Below, one piece after another: positions 30,796 through 35,094 of a stretch of DNA of 35,094 nt (positions are counted from its first letter, which is position 1; each line of letters begins with the position of its first letter). The stretch covers positions 1-35,094 of IMG/VR virus record IMGVR_UViG_3300022072_000058. One strand, written 5' to 3'. Source of the stretch: a virus. The notes under the pieces are model-generated. The model was given only the letters and a program-made list of their open reading frames with translations, did no database searches and was not told the origin of the DNA. The position numbers and the translations under genes are program-made.

Positions 30796-30957
30796 TTAGT
30801 TTATTCTGTTTGTTATGGTATCTATTAGTATGTTTACGCTATCTATTAATATTGTTACTGCTGCTGCGGCTAATGCTGCTGCTCTATTAAATCCTATGTG
30901 TATATAAGACACCAATAGACCCCAGCTAGTTGTTTCGTATATTTTCCCCCAACTCAT
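30796..30957 (-). CDS. small membrane-associated protein, 53 aa
   Basis: ATG 30957 to TAA 30796, one base before the fibre gene. Sequence MSWGKIYETTSWGLLVSYIH then an Ala-rich hydrophobic stretch (ALAAAAVTILIDSVNILIDT) suggests one amphipathic or membrane helix. It overlaps the basic 41-aa gene. Unknown function; conserved overlap suggests it is translated. Confidence 0.5.
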   Translation of the reverse strand: MSWGKIYETTSWGLLVSYIHIGFNRAAALAAAAVTILIDSVNILIDTITNRIN

Positions 30958-31051
30958 ATTTTTGCTTTCTAATATAACTAGATAGCTTAATTTCGTTCTG
31001 CTCCTTTGGTCTATATTGACCTGTTTTTTTTCTTTTCTTTATAACACCCAT
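30926..31051 (-). CDS. small basic protein, 41 aa
   Basis: ATG 31051 lies inside the end of the connector gene and TAG 30926 inside the start of the 53-aa gene. It is very basic: MGVIKKRKKTGQYRPKEQNE then IKLSSYIRKQKYE. It fills the gap that otherwise separates the two genes. Possibly nucleic acid-binding or a structural peptide; unknown. Confidence 0.45.
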   Translation of the reverse strand: MGVIKKRKKTGQYRPKEQNEIKLSSYIRKQKYELGENIRNN

Positions 31052-31542
31052 CCATTAAACGTTACTTCCTTATCTGGATATATCTCTTCATTGTTGTTGC
31101 TAAAATATTCAGGGAATTTACTGGGAGCATTAAAACTCATATAGTCGATAAACCTGTTAGTATAGTAGTCAGCATAATCCCTTTCTTTGGCGATAAGCTG
31201 ATCTATCTCGTTTTTACCAGCAATTTGACTACTTTCGCTACTGTGCTTATGAACACCGCCATTTGAAATAGTATATGCTGCAAATGGAAGGTACTCGGAC
31301 ATTGCATAGTGTATTAGCATATCCTGAATATAATCATTAACTAGAGCTAGATAATCACCAGTTAAGGTGTTTGCAATTATATCTGCGCTAATCTTATCAT
31401 ATAAATCACTACCTAAAAAGTTTCTTATATGTATTTCTTGCGCCAATTTAATAAAGTGAATAAACTTATCGGTATCTACATTACCACTTAAAGCTGTATT
31501 TTTCACTAAATCCTCTCTCTTTATAAAAAGTGCTGTAGCCAT
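31039..31542 (-). CDS. head-tail connector protein
   Basis: A 167-aa helical protein following the portal gene (starts overlapping its stop). Segments FIHFIKLAQEIHIRNFLGSD, DYIQDMLIHYAMSEYLPFA and a later Tyr-rich YADYYTNRFIDYM match the DUF6712-like adaptor proteins widely present beside portals of Bacteroidota phages. It should form a ring below the portal and connect to the tail. The position right after the portal supports this. Confidence 0.75.
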   Translation of the reverse strand: MATALFIKREDLVKNTALSGNVDTDKFIHFIKLAQEIHIRNFLGSDLYDKISADIIANTLTGDYLALVNDYIQDMLIHYAMSEYLPFAAYTISNGGVHKHSSESSQIAGKNEIDQLIAKERDYADYYTNRFIDYMSFNAPSKFPEYFSNNNEEIYPDKEVTFNGWVL

Positions 31543-32750
31543 TATTCCTCGATTTCTTCGTTAATTTCTTGTTCCTTTTGTACCTGTGATGGCTTTACAC
31601 CAGTTTCTTTCTCTACTTCAGCATCTGTTAGTGCATTAGTAAGATCAGTAAATTCTAGCGGCTGTAGAGTCTGGAAATAAAGGTCTAGGTCAATCTCATT
31701 GTATTCTAGTATCTTTTCCAATCCATCAATAATAGTGACCTGCATAGGACGAATAACTGTGTTATCCATAAGCAAAGAAGCTGTCTCCAACTCCTGTGCA
31801 TTATTACCTAGTCCAGAGTTATCCTTTATTCCTACCAACATTGGCGATACAATACGGTGAGACACCATAACCTTCTTCATACTTTCATCTGAAAGGAATT
31901 GGTATTGTTGGTGAGCATCATTCAGCATAACTGGCTCTATAGAAGCAGCTAATTCTTTGCTATCATTGAACGCCAAAATAAATCTACCTGCATTTGAACT
32001 GCCAGAGAACTTTTCGTAAATAGCTCTTTCTATATCATCTCGCTGCTCCTTTGACGGAGTACCATTGTTGAAGTTAATTAACATACTAGGCTGTAAACCG
32101 TTCTGTATATTACTTATGTGATAATTAGCAATTTCTTCTTCCAGTTCAGCATACTGTAATCCTCCCTGATAGTCTACAGGAGAATAGTAGTAAAACCCTG
32201 CTTTGTAAGGTCGAATATACATAATCTCAATCCCATCTTTAGAAGTTCCAAAGGCAGAAATACGCTTAGGCTTCTCATCCCTTTTCATATCCTGCCAATT
32301 AGGGTGGTAGTAGTAACCTTTCACGTTACCAATAGTAGCCTTTTCAGCTCTCAATGTTTCGATTGGAATATGCTCTACCTGCACAATACGAGAATGGTCT
32401 TTACTGTATATTATTTGCAAAGCTGCCTGACCCATCATTTTATAGTCATAGCAAATCTTCTTCATACAGTCCTTTTTAAACAACTCACGCATCGCTGCAT
32501 ATGCTTCTGGATTCTCTTCGCTGTTAGTGGCTTCTAGCCCTCTACCATATATCATTTCAGAAATACCGTTTACAGCAGCATTATTTGTTGGCGAACCATT
32601 ATACCTATCTATTAGGTATTGGAAATAATTGTTATCTTCACCGTACTCTACCCATTCACCCCTAGCAGTTTCAATTACTGGTGGAGCTGTGTAAGAGGAC
32701 ATCTTTAAAACGTGAACAGTACTAGACTGATCTTTCTCTTTTTCTTTCAT
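31542..32750 (-). CDS. portal protein
   Basis: A 402-aa protein. Recognisable portal features are the early WVEYGEDNNYFQYLIDRYNG and SPTNNAAVNGISEMIYGRG, a middle helix with QLSD-like DAHQQYQFLSDESMKKV, and GLGNNAQELETASLLMDNTV, typical of Bacteroidota phage portals. The dodecamer forms the entry for DNA at one capsid vertex. The gene lies downstream of the capsid gene and about 16 kb from the terminase around the map, which is unusual. C-terminus is acidic. Confidence 0.85.
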   Translation of the reverse strand: MKEKEKDQSSTVHVLKMSSYTAPPVIETARGEWVEYGEDNNYFQYLIDRYNGSPTNNAAVNGISEMIYGRGLEATNSEENPEAYAAMRELFKKDCMKKICYDYKMMGQAALQIIYSKDHSRIVQVEHIPIETLRAEKATIGNVKGYYYHPNWQDMKRDEKPKRISAFGTSKDGIEIMYIRPYKAGFYYYSPVDYQGGLQYAELEEEIANYHISNIQNGLQPSMLINFNNGTPSKEQRDDIERAIYEKFSGSSNAGRFILAFNDSKELAASIEPVMLNDAHQQYQFLSDESMKKVMVSHRIVSPMLVGIKDNSGLGNNAQELETASLLMDNTVIRPMQVTIIDGLEKILEYNEIDLDLYFQTLQPLEFTDLTNALTDAEVEKETGVKPSQVQKEQEINEEIEE

Positions 32751-33085
32751 TATAATATTACAAAGTCATTATCGTACCCTGTTTGAGATACATATTCATC
32801 TTTATTTATAAAGAACTTATCCAGTTCTGTTTGATCTGTACAGTATATTAAGCCTCTATAAAGCTCTGTAGAGCCTTCTTTTACTCTGAATGAGTATTGA
32901 CTACCTTCTTTGAGAGAAAAGCTCGCAGAAAGCACCATAAAGTCTCCATCAGTAGTCTTAGTAACCGATATAGTCTCCGTTATCCTACTGGTTTTATCCG
33001 TCAATAGAAATATAGGTTCAGAAGTATCTCTTCTAGCTGATATCTTAATTGACTGCGTATCTGTTGAGGTCGTTAGTATGTGCAT
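32750..33085 (-). CDS. structural protein of the portal unit, 111 aa
   Basis: ATG 33085 (MHILTTSTDT) chosen over the TTG six bases upstream. It is beta-rich and ends with TELYRGLIYCTDQTELDKFF then DNDFVIL, a C-terminal pattern I recognise from small structural proteins of flavobacterial phages placed beside the portal. The function is not known to me; it could be a head-tail joining or decoration protein. First gene after the terminator at 33131-33154. Confidence 0.6.
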   Translation of the reverse strand: MHILTTSTDTQSIKISARRDTSEPIFLLTDKTSRITETISVTKTTDGDFMVLSASFSLKEGSQYSFRVKEGSTELYRGLIYCTDQTELDKFFINKDEYVSQTGYDNDFVIL

Positions 33086-33130
33086 AAACAAATAACTAAA
33101 AACGTATATTCTGTTTTAAAGGTACAAAAA

Positions 33131-33154
33131 AAGGGCGTACAAATGTACACCCTT
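33131..33154 (-). terminator. terminator after the probable major tail gene
   Basis: Ten-base stem (33131-33140 with 33145-33154, a G-T pair included), four-base loop AAAT, followed on the minus strand by seven T. Clear intrinsic terminator, which must be read through or bypassed to express the portal genes. Confidence 0.88.
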
Positions 33155-33175
33155 TCCTTATAAAATTGATTGATG

Positions 33176-33757
33176 TTATACAGCGGTTGGTGCGCCAATA
33201 ACAACATCTCCAGTCAATCCCAGTTCACTTACAGGGAAAGTAGCTGATGTAGCATCAACTTCAACGAAGTTTGGTGGAGCTACTTCTTGTGCAGTAAAGG
33301 TTAAGTTGTAACCGTTAAAGTCACCTAAAGCATTTCCAGTAGAAACAGTACCAGCTGTTACGTCAGCACCATTTTCTTTACCCATTAAGAATACATTGTC
33401 ATTCTGGTCAACCACAAATATGTGAGGTCTCCCCGCTGCCAACAATTTTAATTCTTTGTGGTCTTCTTTAGTTAATTTCTTTAAAGTAATATTAAGAACC
33501 TGCTCATAGAATACAGTACCATTCTCACGAGATGCGTTGATAGTAGTTTCAAATGAGTTGTTCCCTTTTACTTCGTAAGTAAATAAGGTTAAAGAATTGT
33601 CAACAGCACCAACTGTTGTTCCTGTCAGATTAGTAATTTCGTCATCTGCAGAAGTGATAGTTCCTAGCGTTCCGAAGTCTGCGAAATATATTTTTTTGAT
33701 TCCTGCTACTGTATCTTTACAAGCTTCAGCACGAGATCGAGTTAAATTACAAGCCAT
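33176..33757 (-). CDS. probable major tail protein
   Basis: A 193-aa protein beginning MACNLTRSRAEACKDTVAGI, an N-terminus recurrent next to the capsid gene in Bacteroidota phages. Residues 50-130 are strand-rich (YEVKGNNSFETTINASRENG) and the C-terminus has TFPVSELGLTGDVVIGAP. It is bounded by two strong terminators, so it is made as its own high-level unit or with the capsid by read-through, as befits an abundant virion protein such as the tail tube. The role is inferred. Confidence 0.55.
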   Translation of the reverse strand: MACNLTRSRAEACKDTVAGIKKIYFADFGTLGTITSADDEITNLTGTTVGAVDNSLTLFTYEVKGNNSFETTINASRENGTVFYEQVLNITLKKLTKEDHKELKLLAAGRPHIFVVDQNDNVFLMGKENGADVTAGTVSTGNALGDFNGYNLTFTAQEVAPPNFVEVDATSATFPVSELGLTGDVVIGAPTAV

Positions 33758-33779
33758 AGTTTTTTGTGTTTAATGAAAA

Positions 33780-33812
33780 AAGGGCGGGTAGGCTATGTGC
33801 TTACCCACCCTT
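33780..33812 (-). terminator. terminator after the major capsid gene
   Basis: Eleven-base stem (33780-33790 with 33802-33812, a G-T pair included), eleven-base loop, followed on the minus strand by a T-run. It lies about 20 bases beyond the capsid stop. Confidence 0.87.
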
Positions 33813-33834
33813 AATTCTGAATTATTGTTTATTT

Positions 33835-34818
33835 CTAGTTAGCAGAGTTTGGAATACCGTAAGTAACGATATCTTCAACGTTTGCATACTGTACACCAGC
33901 TGTAAATCGCATAACGATTCTAGCGTTTTGACTTCCGTCTAGGTCAGCCATATCTAACAATTTAACTTCGTTGTGGTCAGCGATTAAGCCTGTTCCGAAG
34001 AATAAGTTAGATTTAGTAGTGGCGATAGCGTCATTGCTTGCTAATCCGTTAGCAACAAAGATTTTTACACCATCGATTTCTAATCCACCGTTCTGATACC
34101 ACATAGTACCCTGTCCGCCAACACCGTTAGCTCCGATAGAACCTACATTTTCGTCTCCTGCTACATTTTGTACTGCTGCAAATCCACCTAAAGCTCTAAC
34201 GTAAGCTCTAGCGATGTTTTGAGATACATAGATGTAAAGGTCTTCAGCTCCGTAAAGAGTATCTGGAATAGCATCAACGATCTTGCCTAATTCAGCAACA
34301 ACGTTAGAAGAAGTGATAGTAGCTCCTGCAATTTCTTGTGCAGCAGGTAGATCAGCATCAGCGGCTAATAAAGTAGAGAATCCGTCAAACTGTCCGCTTG
34401 TAGCAGTTGATCCAGCCCAGATAGACTTTTCAGTACGCTCTGCTACTTTAGCAGCAATGTGTCCTAAAATAAAGTCTGCAAAGCTAGGTGGTACATTGTG
34501 ATAAGCAGAGTAGCCCATCTGTACAGCTTCCCAGTCAGAGGCAAAGTCTTTCTTACAGATTTGTAAGTTTACTTGCTGCTCTTCAGGAGTAAGGATTCTT
34601 TCAGTAAGAGTAATTGTTGAAGTAGGATCGAAGTCGCAAGAAGCGTCTTTTACGATATCATCAACAGATACTTTCTTTAGTACCTCCTTGAATTTAACAT
34701 TTGGTTTGATTGTAATACCACCTTTTGCAAGGGTATTAGCTTCTAGTAAAGCTGCAGCAACGTATTGTCCTGCAAATTCACCAGCATAAGTAGTTGTAAT
34801 TGAAGTAGTTGTAGCCAT
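33835..34818 (-). CDS. major capsid protein
   Basis: A 327-aa protein. N-terminal MATTTSITTTYAGEFAGQYV then FKEVLKKVSVDDIV, a middle QQVNLQICKKDFASDWEAVQ, AAKVAERTEKSIWAGS, and a C-terminal VANGLASNDAIATTKSNLF match the capsid proteins of Bacteroidota siphoviruses. It should have the HK97 fold and assemble the icosahedral shell. It follows the scaffold-like gene and is followed by a strong terminator. No long N-terminal delta domain is visible, which fits a separate scaffold. Confidence 0.88.
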   Translation of the reverse strand: MATTTSITTTYAGEFAGQYVAAALLEANTLAKGGITIKPNVKFKEVLKKVSVDDIVKDASCDFDPTSTITLTERILTPEEQQVNLQICKKDFASDWEAVQMGYSAYHNVPPSFADFILGHIAAKVAERTEKSIWAGSTATSGQFDGFSTLLAADADLPAAQEIAGATITSSNVVAELGKIVDAIPDTLYGAEDLYIYVSQNIARAYVRALGGFAAVQNVAGDENVGSIGANGVGGQGTMWYQNGGLEIDGVKIFVANGLASNDAIATTKSNLFFGTGLIADHNEVKLLDMADLDGSQNARIVMRFTAGVQYANVEDIVTYGIPNSAN

Positions 34819-34824
34819 TATTGG

Positions 34825-35094
34825 TTAGTTTTGATTGTTTAATCGGTTAAATACTCTGTCTAATGTGTTTTGTGATCTCTGCATTCCGAAATTGTAAATT
34901 GGTTTCTTTTCGGTAGCAGCTTCTGGATTGTGGTTAATTGCTTCAGCAGCAGGTTCAGCAGAAAGTTTTTCCATTTTAGAAGATAATTCTTCTAGCTCTC
35001 TTTTGTAACCCATTTCGCTATCTAACATTTTTGCCATTTCAGCCATTTTAGCCTCCATTTCAGCAATCTTAGCTGCAAACGCTTCTTCAGTAAA
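34825..35094 (-). CDS. scaffold-like acidic protein, C-terminal part
   Basis: The 3' part of the gene begun at 383-1, ending with TAA at 34825, seven bases before the capsid gene start. Contains the second copy of the terminal repeat. The C-terminal section has the coiled coil (MEAKMAEMAKMLDSEMGYKR) and a short basic NFGMQRSQNTLDRVFNRL tail, which could contact the capsid protein. In this copy codon 35071-35073 region reads Ala where the left copy reads Ser. Confidence 0.7.
   Translation of the reverse strand, partial: FTEEAFAAKIAEMEAKMAEMAKMLDSEMGYKRELEELSSKMEKLSAEPAAEAINHNPEAATEKKPIYNFGMQRSQNTLDRVFNRLNNQN
34952..35093. repeat. terminal direct repeat, right copy
   Basis: Matches 4-145 with one mismatch (C at 35073 against A at 125). 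The last base of the window (A at 35094) departs from the left copy (C at 146). Joining the two copies gives one open reading frame. Confidence 0.95.

Noticed and set aside
1-35094. Integrase, repressor or lysogeny module
   Set aside because: No tyrosine or serine recombinase motif and no clear CI-like repressor were seen, so the window suggests a strictly lytic phage, although unknown small genes remain.

Overview
The window is essentially one complete genome of a tailed double-stranded DNA phage with siphovirus-type genes. It was probably cut from a circular or terminally redundant map. Bases 4-145 recur at 34952-35093 with one mismatch, so the unique unit is about 34,948 bp and the scaffold-like gene is split across the two window ends. 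Every supported gene lies on the minus strand, so transcription runs from high to low coordinates and across the junction. The A+T-rich DNA, promoters of the Bacteroidota type (TTG-N19/20-TANNTTTG), weak Shine-Dalgarno signals and protein families typical of flavobacterial phages suggest a Bacteroidota host, probably a marine flavobacterium. The host is inferred.

Layout in transcription order. (1) Early/replication unit, 25053 to 19758, from promoter P25.06: ERF annealase, SSB-like protein, winged-helix protein, T7-gp4-type primase-helicase, RusA resolvase, sigma-like factor and small accessory proteins. (2) Unit from promoter P19.7, 19709 to 15690: membrane peptide, PD-(D/E)XK exonuclease, DnaA domain IV-like protein, small terminase, HNH endonuclease and large terminase, ended by a terminator at 15576-15605. 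(3) Unit from P15.5, 15502 to 14232: WYL_2-type Sm-like protein, three small proteins and a PD-(D/E)XK-like protein, then four short repeats and a terminator. (4) Unit from P14.0, 13944 to 11965: two tiny membrane proteins, a GP88-family protein, two tiny zinc-ribbon proteins and other small ORFs, with a terminator at 11907-11928. (5) Unit from P11.6: one 107-aa protein, an AT-rich palindromic element, then the long late region.

Late region: tail assembly chaperone with a -1 frameshift, tail completion proteins, tail structural proteins, tape measure, XkdF-type prohead protease, two small structural proteins, the scaffold-like protein (crossing the junction), major capsid protein, a probable major tail protein isolated between two terminators, portal, head-tail connector, fibre proteins, a 948-aa LamG-repeat adhesin, holin-like proteins, an M15 peptidase endolysin and a 3TM-type holin, closed by a terminator at 25105-25130. 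The order is unusual because the portal is downstream of the capsid gene and far from the terminase.

The most interesting non-coding signals are a 21-bp motif next to two separate AT-rich tracts (11.26 and 23.83 kb), a CAGTTGG motif overlapping or abutting several promoters, two apparently leaderless genes, a possible plus-strand structured RNA at 11775-11856 and iteron-like repeats at 14.15-14.22 kb. All functions were assigned by reading the sequence; no database search was run.
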